A stretch of 64,000 nucleotides of DNA, from assembly GCF_003725295.1 (NCBI RefSeq), contig NZ_QICB01000002.1:1-64000 (forward strand), given 5' to 3'. The first letter of the stretch is position 1; every line of letters begins with the position of its first letter. Of the stretch, positions 7,235 through 15,834 are shown in pieces. Below the pieces are notes generated by a model. That model was not told the origin of the DNA and made no database searches. It was given only the letters and a program-made list of their open reading frames with translations. The DNA is from Slackia faecicanis (lineage in GTDB: Bacteria > Actinomycetota > Coriobacteriia > Coriobacteriales > Eggerthellaceae). Made by a program: the position numbers and the translations under genes.

Positions 7235-8542
7235 GTGTTAGACCAGTTTCTCTCGCAGCTCACGGTCGTCGACATATTCAATACCGGCGTCTTTTTGGCG
7301 TTCACGATCTGCTATGTATATCAGTTCTTCTATATATTCACCGTGTTGACGAAAAAGCCGCCGAAGCAGGAGGCCAAACGCAATCATCGCTATGCGGTGA
7401 TGATTTCCGCGCGCAACGAGATCGCCGTCATCGGCGACCTCATCCACAGCATTCGCATGCAGAACTACCCCCAAGAGCTGATCGACATCTTCGTGATCGC
7501 CGACAACTGCACCGACGACACCGCCCGCGTTGCCCGCGAAGCCGGAGCGACCGACGTGTTCGAGCGCTTCAACAAAGAGCTCATCGGCAAAGGCTACGCC
7601 CTCGATTTCGGCTACAAGCGCATTCAGGAACTCTACGCCGACAACGGCTACGAGGCATACTTCGTCTTCGACGCCGACAACGTGCTCGACGTGAACTACT
7701 TCCGCGAGATGAACAAGGTCTTCGACGGCGGAGCCATCGCCTCCACGAGCTACCGCAACTCCAAAAACTACGGAAGCAACTGGATCTCCGCAGGCTACGC
7801 CGTCTGGTTCCTACGCGAGGCGAAATACCTCAGCCAGGCCCGTCTGACGCTGAACACCAGCTGCGCCATCTCGGGCACGGGCTTCTACATCGCCGCCGAC
7901 GTGCTGGCCCGCCACGGCGGCTGGAAGTGGCACCTGCTGACCGAAGACATCGAATTCTCCGCCCAGACGATTACCGAAGGCGGCCGCATCAGCTACTGCC
8001 CCACCGCCATGCTCTACGACGAGCAGCCCGTGACCTTCAAGGATTCCTGGAACCAGCGCTTCCGTTGGGCGAAGGGCTTCTACCAGGTGTTCGCCCACTA
8101 TGCGTGGGGCCTTCTCAAAGGCATCTTCACGAACAAGAAAGGCGCGCGCTTCGCGTGCTACGACATGCTCATGACCATCGCCCCCGCGATGCTTCTCACG
8201 ATCATCACGATCGGCTTCAACGGAACGATCGCCGTCCTTGCCCTGCTGGGATACATCTCTGCGGGATCGATGGTGGTCAGCGCCCTGTCGTGCATGTTCT
8301 TCTGCCTGTTCAACTACTGCCTGTTCATGTTCATCCTGGGCGCACTCACCACGTTCACCGAATGGGACAACATCCATTCGACCCCGGGCAAGAAGATCGC
8401 CTATCTGTTCACCTTCCCGTTCTTCATGCTGACCTATATTCCGATCGCACTGATCGCGCTGGTCAAGAAGGCCAAATGGAAGCCTATCAGCCACACGATT
8501 TCGGTCGATGTCGAGCAGATGAGCAAGGCGAGCCAGAAATAA
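7235..8542 (+). CDS. Processive membrane glycosyltransferase, family 2
   Basis: This 435-aa protein has one N-terminal TM helix (about 18-38), a GT2 catalytic domain and three to four C-terminal TM helices (about 300-420). Catalytic motifs are visible: VMISARNE (about 55-62), the DAD triad at 146-148, TEDIE (about 236-240) and QRFRW (274-278). The last is the QxxRW signature of processive synthases such as cellulose or hyaluronan synthase-like enzymes. It probably polymerises or transfers a sugar at the inner membrane face. The start is GTG with AAAGG upstream. No partner gene identifies the polymer. Confidence 0.88.
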   Translation: MLDQFLSQLTVVDIFNTGVFLAFTICYVYQFFYIFTVLTKKPPKQEAKRNHRYAVMISARNEIAVIGDLIHSIRMQNYPQELIDIFVIADNCTDDTARVAREAGATDVFERFNKELIGKGYALDFGYKRIQELYADNGYEAYFVFDADNVLDVNYFREMNKVFDGGAIASTSYRNSKNYGSNWISAGYAVWFLREAKYLSQARLTLNTSCAISGTGFYIAADVLARHGGWKWHLLTEDIEFSAQTITEGGRISYCPTAMLYDEQPVTFKDSWNQRFRWAKGFYQVFAHYAWGLLKGIFTNKKGARFACYDMLMTIAPAMLLTIITIGFNGTIAVLALLGYISAGSMVVSALSCMFFCLFNYCLFMFILGALTTFTEWDNIHSTPGKKIAYLFTFPFFMLTYIPIALIALVKKAKWKPISHTISVDVEQMSKASQK

Positions 8543-9371
8543 GCGCCGCCTCGCCCACGCGCACGGCCCCCGCCTCGAAATCATCGCCTTTCGCAGGCCC
8601 CGCTTCGAACGAACCCTCTCGAAGCGGGGCCTGCTTCATTTCGGTCATGTTCTTCCAGAAGCGCTTCGGCATGAAGTTCGCCCGAAGGCCGTGATTCGTC
8701 CGCGCCTCGATCGAAACCTCGTCGTAAAAGCGCTTCCATGCCTTGGCCACGACGCGCTCTTCCTCGGTGGCGGGAGCCGCATCGAAGACGGGCGCTTCGA
8801 CCATGATCCACGAGCCTCCTCGGGAAACGCCCGCGATATGCCGCACTTCGTCGTAGATGACGAAATCCTGCGTATTGAACCGCGCGGAGAACCAATCCAT
8901 GAGCAGAGCGACCACGTTCGCCTCGGGGTTGCAGCGCGCGATATACACCCCTCCTTCGACCTGCTCGAAACGCAAGAATTGAAGCCAGCGATGCTTCTCG
9001 TTTCGAACCGCGCGCTCCATCTGCGCGAAGGCCGCGACTTTCTTATGCGCGACATCGCGCCATGCACCCTTTCCCCGTTTCATCGCATACCGAACGAATT
9101 CGAGGATCGCCCGCCCTTTCGCAGGGTCGTCCGAACAATGCACGATGCCGACGGCCTCGTACGCTTCACGCCCGCAAACGCGGATGAGGCCCTCCTCGAC
9201 CCTTCGTGCGCGATTCCTGTCGGTGGCGACGATCTTTTCGCGCTGCCCGAGGCGCGGCGCGAACGACGACTCCTCGACGATATCGAGCGGGTCTTCTTTC
9301 GAGGCGTATGTCTCGAATACGCACGAAAGCATTCCTTCCAGGGTTCCGTCATATACATACGCCGTCGACAT
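8487..9371 (-). CDS. DUF4130 / TIGR03915-type protein, partner of the DNA repair radical SAM enzyme
   Basis: This 294-aa protein begins STAYVYDGTLEGMLSCVFE. It contains GIVHCSDDPAKGRAI and HRWLQFLRFEQVEGGVYIARCNPE, and ends its conserved part with LRANFMPKRFWKNMTE. These features match the family that is nearly always encoded beside the TIGR03916 radical SAM protein and is annotated as probable DNA metabolism. It lies 65 bp downstream of that gene, in the same operon. The last about 40 residues are unlike the family. They are encoded across the terminator of the convergent glycosyltransferase gene, and the two coding regions overlap by 56 bp. Confidence 0.85.
   Translation of the reverse strand: MSTAYVYDGTLEGMLSCVFETYASKEDPLDIVEESSFAPRLGQREKIVATDRNRARRVEEGLIRVCGREAYEAVGIVHCSDDPAKGRAILEFVRYAMKRGKGAWRDVAHKKVAAFAQMERAVRNEKHRWLQFLRFEQVEGGVYIARCNPEANVVALLMDWFSARFNTQDFVIYDEVRHIAGVSRGGSWIMVEAPVFDAAPATEEERVVAKAWKRFYDEVSIEARTNHGLRANFMPKRFWKNMTEMKQAPLREGSFEAGPAKGDDFEAGAVRVGEAALISGSPCSSARHRPKSCG
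8593..8634 (+). terminator. Glycosyltransferase terminator lying inside the convergent gene
   Basis: GCAGGCCCCGCTTCGA and TCGAAGCGGGGCCTGC form a perfect 16-bp stem with a 10-nt loop, about 50 bp beyond the glycosyltransferase stop. The T-tail is poor. The whole hairpin falls within the 3' coding part of the opposite DUF4130 gene. Confidence 0.7.
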
Positions 9372-9436
9372 TCGAACCGCCCTTCTTCTCTTCGCCGCAC
9401 GCGCCGCGAAACCGCCGCCCCGAAAGCTCCTCCGCA

Positions 9437-10741
9437 TCATTCGCCCCACAGCGAAAGCTGGCCGGGCACGACCTTCTTCCTGCCCGATGCGCCTGTGCCG
9501 ACATGGCGGCGAAGCTCGCCGCGCAAGGCTTCGGGCGTGTATTCGACCCCTTTTCCCTGATATGCGCCCTTGCATGTGATGAAAAACCGGGCGCGCGTGA
9601 ACGCGATCCCGAGCTTGCGCAGCTCCGCCTCGCCTAAGCGCGTCGTGCGACGGGCGGCCACGATCGAACGCGCGCCGCGCACGCCGATGCCCGGCACGCG
9701 CAGAAGCGTTTCGTAGCGCGCGGTGTTCACCTCGACGGGAAACATATCGAGATGACGCAGGGCCCACGACGCCTTCGGATCGAGTTCGGCATCGAGAAAC
9801 GGCGCGCTTTCGTCGATGATTTCATCGACATCGAACCCGTAGAAACGCATAAGCCAATCGGCCTGGTACAGACGATGCTCCCGTTCGAGCTGCGCGGCAT
9901 GGAGCCGAGGAAGGCGGCCGTCTTCGTTGACGGGAAGATACGCCGAGAAGAAAACGCGCTTGAGTCCGAGCGAGCGATAGAGCGACGACGAAAGCGTCAG
10001 GATGCGCCGGTCGGTTTCGGGGGTGGCCCCGACGATCATCTGGGTGCTCTGCCCCGCCGGCACGAACGAACGCGCGGACCTGCGCGGGCGCCGGTCCGCG
10101 AGATAGCACGTCTTCTTGCGCAAGGCGGCACGCGTTTCCCTGTCTTCGGCAATGCCCTCTTTGATGCGCCTCATGGGATCGATGACCGAATCCTTCGATT
10201 TCTCGGGGCACAACAAGGCGAGGCTTTCCTTCGAAGGCAGCTCCACGTTGACGCTCATCCGGTCTGCAAGACGCCCCAGACGGTCGATAAGCTCGGGAGA
10301 GGCGCCGGGGATGGCCTTCGCGTGGATATAGCCGCGAAACCCGTATTCTTCGCGCAGGATGCGCAGGGTTTCTATGATCAGCTCCATGGTGCGGTCGGCG
10401 CACCCCAGAACGCCGCTGGAAAGAAACAGCCCCTCGATATAATTGCGGCGATAGAATTCGATGGTCAGATCTGCCAGCTCGCGCGGGCGGAACGCCACGC
10501 GCGGCACGTCGTTTTCACGACGATTCACGCAGTAGGCGCAGTCGTATACGCACGCATTGGTGAAAAGCACTTTGAGAAGCGCGATGCAGCGGCCGTCCGC
10601 CGAGAAGCTATGACATATGCCAGCCGCCACCGAATTGCCGAGCCTGCCGCCGACCGCCGCGCGATCGACGCCGCTGGACGTGCAGGCCACATCGTATTTC
10701 GCCGCATCGGCCAAGATGCCGAGCTTTTCGACCGTATCCAT
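9437..10741 (-). CDS. Putative DNA modification/repair radical SAM protein (TIGR03916 type)
   Basis: This 434-aa cytosolic enzyme has the radical SAM cluster motif CVYDCAYC (CxxxCxxC) and the family start MDTVEKLGILADAAKYD. FRPRELADLTIEFYRRNYIEGLFLSSGV and MIVGATPETDRRIL are also present. A helix-hairpin-helix (LLRVPGIGVRGARSIVAAR) near the C-terminus suggests DNA binding. The ATG at 10741 is used: it has AAAGGCGG upstream and matches the family N-terminus. An ATG at 10768 lies in the operator. The DUF4130 partner follows. LexA-like boxes over the promoter suggest damage induction. Confidence 0.9.
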   Translation of the reverse strand: MDTVEKLGILADAAKYDVACTSSGVDRAAVGGRLGNSVAAGICHSFSADGRCIALLKVLFTNACVYDCAYCVNRRENDVPRVAFRPRELADLTIEFYRRNYIEGLFLSSGVLGCADRTMELIIETLRILREEYGFRGYIHAKAIPGASPELIDRLGRLADRMSVNVELPSKESLALLCPEKSKDSVIDPMRRIKEGIAEDRETRAALRKKTCYLADRRPRRSARSFVPAGQSTQMIVGATPETDRRILTLSSSLYRSLGLKRVFFSAYLPVNEDGRLPRLHAAQLEREHRLYQADWLMRFYGFDVDEIIDESAPFLDAELDPKASWALRHLDMFPVEVNTARYETLLRVPGIGVRGARSIVAARRTTRLGEAELRKLGIAFTRARFFITCKGAYQGKGVEYTPEALRGELRRHVGTGASGRKKVVPGQLSLWGE

Positions 10742-10760
10742 GGCGCCGCCTTTATAAGAA

Positions 10761-10804
10761 TCGAACATTTATTCGCTTTTAATATAATACGAATGGATGT
10801 TCGA
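10761..10804 (-). promoter_or_regulatory. Promoter flanked by two LexA-like boxes
   Basis: On the plus strand TCGAACATTTATTCGC (10761-10776) and ACGAATGGATGTTCGA (10789-10804) flank an AT-rich stretch that reads TATTATATTAAAA on the minus strand, a likely -10 region. Each 16-mer matches the actinobacterial SOS consensus TCGAAC-N4-GTTCGA at 10 of 12 positions. The perfect half-sites are the two outermost. This fits SOS control of the repair operon. Confidence 0.65.
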
Positions 10805-10967
10805 TGCAAGACGGATTTCGACGAGCCGGGGCCGCGCGAAAGACGCACGCCGAAAACCGGCACGATACCGAAACCTTGCACCATACGGCCCGCGCCGCTC
10901 TTGCGCTATGATTGACCCGTAGGCGGCGTCGATCCGACATCGCGCCATTCGCATGACAGGAGTTCCC

Positions 10968-11327
10968 ATGCCGGCAATGCTCGCCGCGCGCCTTTCGCGC
11001 ATCATCCCGCTTCTGGCGGTTCTCGCGATTATCGCCATCATCATCTACGTCTTCGTATCGTGGCGCTCCACCCCGGCACGCGCCAAAGAAGTGCTGATCG
11101 AGGTGTTCACCGTGCTCAACGCGGGACTTTCCGCGTTCTTCCTGCTCGCCACGCTCTATGCCTGGCTCGAAGGAAACGCCTTCGTGGCCGATTTCTTCCT
11201 GACCTGCATGGTCACGACCCTCGTTCTGCTGGGCATCACCTGGCTCTGCCGCAGGTCGTTCCTGAAGAAGAACCCCAGCTACCGCTGGAGGCTCACCGAC
11301 AACGCGAAGACGAAGAAACGCCGATAG
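10968..11327 (+). CDS. 119-aa multi-pass membrane protein of unknown function
   Basis: This hypothetical protein has three predicted TM helices at about 11-29 (IIPLLAVLAIIAIIIYVFV), 42-62 (VLNAGLSAFFLLATLYAWL) and 70-90 (FFLTCMVTTLVLLGITWL), and a basic C-terminal tail (NAKTKKRR). The start at 10968 is chosen for ACAGGAG five bases upstream. An ATG at 10953 would overlap that site. A -10-like TATGAT lies at 10907-10912. It is monocistronic and divergent from the SOS-like operon. No family was recognised. Confidence 0.75.
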   Translation: MPAMLAARLSRIIPLLAVLAIIAIIIYVFVSWRSTPARAKEVLIEVFTVLNAGLSAFFLLATLYAWLEGNAFVADFFLTCMVTTLVLLGITWLCRRSFLKKNPSYRWRLTDNAKTKKRR

Positions 11328-11397
11328 CCGCCAAGAACGCGCAAGGAAACAGCCGCCGCCATGCATCCTTCGATAGACATGACGGCGACCGAAACGA

Positions 11398-11422
11398 AAA
11401 CGGGCCGGATGACATCCGGCCC
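11398..11422 (-). terminator. Terminator of tRNA-Thr
   Basis: GGGCCGGAT-GTC-ATCCGGCCC on the minus strand is followed by GTTTTCG. It starts 10 bp after the tRNA 3' end. Confidence 0.85.
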
Positions 11423-11432
11423 GACGAGCTTC

Positions 11433-11507
11433 TGGAGCCAGTGACAGGAATCGAACCCGCAACCCACTGATTACAAATCAGTTGCGCTACCGTTGCGCCA
11501 CACTGGC
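11433..11507 (-). tRNA. tRNA-Thr (anticodon TGT)
   Basis: Read on the minus strand, a full cloverleaf is present. The acceptor stem is GCCAGTG / CACTGGC, the anticodon stem ACTGA / TCAGT carries the loop TTTGTAA, and the T-arm contains TTCGATT. The CCA end is encoded. The anticodon TGT reads ACA threonine codons. A -10 element TAGAAT at 11524-11529 (minus strand) puts transcription start about 10 nt before the mature 5' end. It is a single tRNA gene, not in a cluster. Confidence 0.96.
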
Positions 11508-11653
11508 ATGTGAAAGCTGAGATATTCTACCACAACACCGAAGCATCGCTCGGTCGTTTCGCGAACACGCCGCGTTCTCGGGAAATCTCCTTAGCGCGAC
11601 CGACGCGCAGCGGCGAAGCCCGCAGGCCATGGCGACGGTTTTCCCGCAAACGG

Positions 11654-11684
11654 AAAAGGGCGCGAGACCCGAAGCCCCGCGCCC
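11654..11684 (-). terminator. Terminator of lysC-asd
   Basis: GGGCGCG / CGCGCCC encloses a further GGGC-TTCG-GGTC mini-stem and is followed by TTTTCC on the minus strand, about 65 bp after the asd stop. Confidence 0.85.
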
Positions 11685-11747
11685 TTCAAGCAGGCGTATC
11701 GCCGCAGACGAGCAGCGCGCAGGTCGCCCATCGCCCGAAGAAAAGCC

Positions 11748-12761
11748 CTATTCGGCGAGCATCTTGGCGATCTGGACCGCGTTGGTCGCGGCGCCCTTGC
11801 GGATCTGGTCGCCGCAGCACCACAGCGTAAGGCCGTGCTGGCCGGGAGCGGCCGAAATGTCTTCGCGCACGCGGCCGACGAAGATATCGTCCTGGTCGGT
11901 GGTGTCGAGCGGCATGGGGTACGCGAGCGCCGACGGGTCGTCGACGAGCTTGACGCCCGGCGCCGCGGCCAGCGCCTCGCGGGCGGCCTCGACGCTCACC
12001 TCGCGCTCGAACTCGAGCGTGATGCTCTCGGAATGCGAGCGCATCACCGGCACGCGCACGCAAGTGCAGTTCACGCGCAGGTCGGCCGCATGCAAGATCT
12101 TGCGACCTTCGTTTTGCATCTTCATTTCCTCGGAGGTGTAGCCGACCTCGTCGAAGCCGCCGATCTGGGGAATGAGATTGCAAGCGAGCTGGTAGGCGAA
12201 CGCCTTGGGGTCTTCGACGGGCTCGCCCGCGGCGATGCGCGCCATCTGGGACTCGAGCTCGCGCAGGCCGCCGACGCCCGCGCCCGATGCGGCCTGGTAG
12301 GTGGAAACCACCATGCGTTTGATGCCGCCCAGCTTATGCAGCGGGTTCACGGCCACCAGGCCGATGATCGTGGCGCAGTTGGGGTTCGCGATGATGCCGT
12401 TATGCTTGGCCACGTCTTCGGGATTGACCTCGGGAATGACAAGGGGGACGTCGGGATCGAGGCGGTAGGCGCTCGAGTTGTCCACCGTCACGGCGCCCTT
12501 CTCGCGCGCCACGGGCACGAAGCGCTCGGCGATGTTGTTCTCGGCCGCGCCGAGCACGATGTCGACGCCGTCGAAGGCTTCGTCGCGCGCTTCTTCGATC
12601 ACGACGTCTTCGCCCTTGAACTGCATGATCTTGCCGGCGCTGCGGGAAGACGCCAGAAGTTTCAGATTGCCGACGGGGAAATCCTGCTCGGCCAGGCACT
12701 GCAGCATCTGCTGGCCCACGGCGCCCGTGGCGCCCAGAACGGCGACGTTATACGACCTCAT
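11748..12761 (-). CDS. asd: Aspartate-semialdehyde dehydrogenase
   Basis: This 337-aa NADPH-dependent enzyme reduces aspartyl phosphate to aspartate semialdehyde for lysine, threonine, methionine and peptidoglycan diaminopimelate. It has the nucleotide loop GATGAVG (about 10-16), catalytic Cys129 in NPNCATI, the QAASGAGV segment and the catalytic His region VPVMRSHSES. The ATG at 12761 is used. The lysC stop lies 14 bp inside asd, so the two are likely translationally coupled. An in-frame upstream TTG lacks its own ribosome site. Confidence 0.96.
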   Translation of the reverse strand: MRSYNVAVLGATGAVGQQMLQCLAEQDFPVGNLKLLASSRSAGKIMQFKGEDVVIEEARDEAFDGVDIVLGAAENNIAERFVPVAREKGAVTVDNSSAYRLDPDVPLVIPEVNPEDVAKHNGIIANPNCATIIGLVAVNPLHKLGGIKRMVVSTYQAASGAGVGGLRELESQMARIAAGEPVEDPKAFAYQLACNLIPQIGGFDEVGYTSEEMKMQNEGRKILHAADLRVNCTCVRVPVMRSHSESITLEFEREVSVEAAREALAAAPGVKLVDDPSALAYPMPLDTTDQDDIFVGRVREDISAAPGQHGLTLWCCGDQIRKGAATNAVQIAKMLAE

Positions 12762-14127
12762 GGAAGGAACCTTTCTCTTCAAGTTCTTCGACGGTAATCA
12801 CATTGTCTTCGGAATCGACGAACGCGTCGTAGATCACGCGGATGGCACGCTCGAAATCGGCGTCCTCGACGCCGACGATGATGTCGAATTCTTCGGAGCC
12901 CTGGGCGATCATGCGGATATTGACGCCGGCATTGCCCAGCTCGCCGAACAGGCGGCCCGAAATGCCGGGACGACTCGACATGTTGCGGCCGACCGTGGAA
13001 ATGAGGGCGAGGTGCTCGACGACCTTGATTTCATCGGGAGAAAGCTCGCGCTGGATGTCGCCGACGATCGAATACAGGCAATCCTTCACATCGGCGCCCT
13101 GCACGACCACGGCGAACGAGTCGATGCCCGAGGGAATGTGCTCGATGCTCACGCGATAGCGCTCGAAGATCGCGAGCGCCTTACGCAGATAGCCGATCTG
13201 GTTGGACATATGGTTGGTGCGAATGTGCACGGCCACGAAGTCGCGCTTGCCTGCGATGCCCGTGATGATGGGCTCGGCCATGCCGGGCTCGGTTTCCTCG
13301 CTGATCACGGTACCGGGATCGTCGGGGCGGTTGGTGTTCTTGATGACCAGAGGGATGCCCGCCTCCTTGACGGGGAAGATCGCCTCTTCATGCAGGACGC
13401 TCGCGCCCATGTAGGAAAGCTCGCGCAGCTCGGCGTAGGTGATGCGCGAAATGGACTTGGGGCTGTCGACGATGCGCGGGTCGGCCGTCAAAAAGCCCGA
13501 CACGTCGGTCCAGTTCTCGTATAGGTCGGCGCCGATCGACTGGGCGAGGATGGCGCCCGTGATGTCTCCGCCGCCTCGGTCGAGCAGGCGGACCTGGCCG
13601 TCGGCGGTGGCGCCGTAAAAGCCGGGGAGCACGAAGTGCTTCTCTTCGCCGATAGCGGCGCGCAGCTGCTCGCCGGTGCGCTCCATATCGAGCGAGCCGT
13701 CCTGGTTGAACGCGATCACATCGGCCGCGTCGACGAAAGGAAAGCCCAGGTATTCGGCCATCATGCGCGCGGTGAAGTACTCGCCGCGGCTGACGATGAA
13801 CTCGGGCGTGAAATCGCCGCGCTTCGCGCGCTCGCGAAAAACGCCGAACTCGTGGCCGATGGGATATTCGAGGTCGAGCTCCTTGGCGATCTCGCAGAAA
13901 CGCTGCCCGATGGTTCCGAGCAAGTCGTCGCAGGAAACGTGGTACTGCAGATGAGCGTTGACCAGATACAGAAGATCGGTGATCTTGCTGTCGGTCTTAT
14001 CGCGCTTGCCCGCAGCGGAAACCACGACGAATCGACGGGACGGATCGGCCTCGACGATCCCCTTCACCTTCTTGAACTGCTCGGCGGAGCTGACGCTGGA
14101 ACCGCCGAACTTCGTTATCTTGATCAT
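12748..14127 (-). CDS. lysC: Aspartate kinase (two ACT domains)
   Basis: This 459-aa enzyme phosphorylates aspartate as the first step of the aspartate family. The N-terminal kinase domain has KFGGSSV (6-12), FVVVSAAGKRDKTD, the LLDRGGGDITGAILA phosphate-binding loop and WTDVSGFLTADPR. The C-terminal ACT repeats (about 310-450) should bind lysine or threonine as feedback effectors. At 459 residues it resembles the long monofunctional aspartokinases. It is first in an operon with the overlapping asd. thrC-thrB start divergently 225 bp away. No homoserine dehydrogenase gene is in the window. Confidence 0.95.
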   Translation of the reverse strand: MIKITKFGGSSVSSAEQFKKVKGIVEADPSRRFVVVSAAGKRDKTDSKITDLLYLVNAHLQYHVSCDDLLGTIGQRFCEIAKELDLEYPIGHEFGVFRERAKRGDFTPEFIVSRGEYFTARMMAEYLGFPFVDAADVIAFNQDGSLDMERTGEQLRAAIGEEKHFVLPGFYGATADGQVRLLDRGGGDITGAILAQSIGADLYENWTDVSGFLTADPRIVDSPKSISRITYAELRELSYMGASVLHEEAIFPVKEAGIPLVIKNTNRPDDPGTVISEETEPGMAEPIITGIAGKRDFVAVHIRTNHMSNQIGYLRKALAIFERYRVSIEHIPSGIDSFAVVVQGADVKDCLYSIVGDIQRELSPDEIKVVEHLALISTVGRNMSSRPGISGRLFGELGNAGVNIRMIAQGSEEFDIIVGVEDADFERAIRVIYDAFVDSEDNVITVEELEEKGSFHEVV

Positions 14128-14352
14128 ATACTGCCCACCTTCGCATCGGTTGCCGGCACCTTCGACGCACGAACGGGATAAGGCCGCCGAGGTCCCTCGA
14201 GGACGCGCGTTACATTCGTGTTAACCGCAGCGGAAACGGCTCGGGCATTTCCCCGACAGGCCGCGCCGGGCGCGCGTTTTCTTGCTAGTATTAGCCGAAA
14301 CCACGGCCGACAAGGCCCCATTCCCATCCGCGAAACGCCAAGGAGTAGTCGA

Positions 14353-15834
14353 ATGGCATCAATGTACCACAGCACACGCTCTACCGTGAAGGAGTGCTCG
14401 GCCAAACGGGCAGTGCTCGACGGACTAGCGCCGGACGGCGGATTGTACGTCACCGATGCGCTCGGAACCGAGAGCATCGATCTGGACCAGATCGTCGCGC
14501 AGACGTATTCCGAAAACGCCGCGCTCATCCTGAAAACCCTGCTCGACGACTACGCCGACGAAGAAATCGCCGCCTGCGTCGAGGCCGCCTACGGCGACAC
14601 GTTCGCCGCGCCCGAAACGACGCCCGCGGTCAAGGTGGGCGACGACTTCGTCCTCGAGCTTTTCCACGGCCCCACGAGCGCATTCAAAGACGTCGCGCTG
14701 CAGATGCTTCCGCAGCTCATGAGCCGTGCCGCCGCATCGACCAGCGAGCGCATCATGATCTTGGCCGCCACGAGCGGCGATACGGGCAAGGCGGCTCTCG
14801 CCGGCTTCGCCGACACGCCGGGCCTCGGCATCACCGTGTTCTATCCCCACGGCGGAACCTCCGAGATCCAGCGTCTCCAGATGGTCACGCAGCACGGCGA
14901 CAACGTGGCCGTCGGCGCCGTGCACGGCAATTTCGACGACACGCAAAGCGCCGTGAAGCGCATCTTCTCCGACGAGGCGCTGCGCGAACGTCTGCATGAG
15001 CAGGGCGTCGTGCTCTCGAGCGCGAACTCCATCAACATCGGTCGCCTCGCACCGCAGGTGGTGTACTACTTCGACGCCTACGCGCAGCTGGTGCGCCAGG
15101 GCGCGATCGAATGCGGCGACAAGGTCGACTTCTGCGTCCCCACCGGCAACTTCGGCGACGTGCTGGCCGGCTACTTCGCCCTGCGCATGGGCCTTCCCGT
15201 GCGCAAGCTGATCGTGGCGAGCAATGCGAACAACGTCCTGACCGATTTCTTGACCACGGGCGTCTACGACCGCAACCGTCCGTTCCATAAAACCATTTCG
15301 CCGAGCATGGACATCTTGATCTCGTCCAACCTCGAGCGCCTTCTGTATTACATGAGCGACGGCGACGCCGAGCTGGTGGCGCGCCTGATGGACGACCTGG
15401 CGAACACCGGCCGATACGAAGCGCCCGCCGTCATGCTCGAGCGCATCCGCGAAACCTTCGCCTGCGGCTTCGCCGACGACGACGAGGCGCGCACGGCCAT
15501 GAAGGAATGCTTCGACGAGACGGGCTACGTGCTCGATCCGCACACCGCCGTGGCATGGCGCGTTTCACAGCGCGTCCCGAAGGCGGAAGGCATCGCGCGC
15601 GTGGTGCTTTCCACCGCGAGCCCGTACAAGTTCTGCCGCGACGTCTGCGCCGCCCTGGGCCTTCCCTCCGACGGCACCGATTTCGACTGCATGCGCGCGC
15701 TCGAAGAGAAAAGCGGCATGAAGGCCCCCGAGGCCCTCGCGTCCCTCGAGAACGCGGCCGTGCGCTTCGACGACGTCATGGACGCATGCGACATGCCCGC
15801 CTATGTAGAAGGAAAGTGCGGTGAGCTGCTGTGA
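14353..15834 (+). CDS. thrC: Threonine synthase
   Basis: This 493-aa PLP enzyme converts O-phosphohomoserine to threonine. It shows the N-terminal YHSTRSTVKECSAKRAVLDGL of the long bacterial ThrC class, PLP lysine K112 in HGPTSAFKDVALQ, the glycine-rich phosphate loop AATSGDTGKAA and the GNFGDVLAGYFA motif. The ATG at 14353 is preceded by AAGGAG and matches family N-termini. Upstream in-frame codons lack a site. It overlaps thrB by 4 bp (GTGA). A -10-like TAGTATTAG lies about 60 bp upstream. Confidence 0.96.
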   Translation: MASMYHSTRSTVKECSAKRAVLDGLAPDGGLYVTDALGTESIDLDQIVAQTYSENAALILKTLLDDYADEEIAACVEAAYGDTFAAPETTPAVKVGDDFVLELFHGPTSAFKDVALQMLPQLMSRAAASTSERIMILAATSGDTGKAALAGFADTPGLGITVFYPHGGTSEIQRLQMVTQHGDNVAVGAVHGNFDDTQSAVKRIFSDEALRERLHEQGVVLSSANSINIGRLAPQVVYYFDAYAQLVRQGAIECGDKVDFCVPTGNFGDVLAGYFALRMGLPVRKLIVASNANNVLTDFLTTGVYDRNRPFHKTISPSMDILISSNLERLLYYMSDGDAELVARLMDDLANTGRYEAPAVMLERIRETFACGFADDDEARTAMKECFDETGYVLDPHTAVAWRVSQRVPKAEGIARVVLSTASPYKFCRDVCAALGLPSDGTDFDCMRALEEKSGMKAPEALASLENAAVRFDDVMDACDMPAYVEGKCGELL

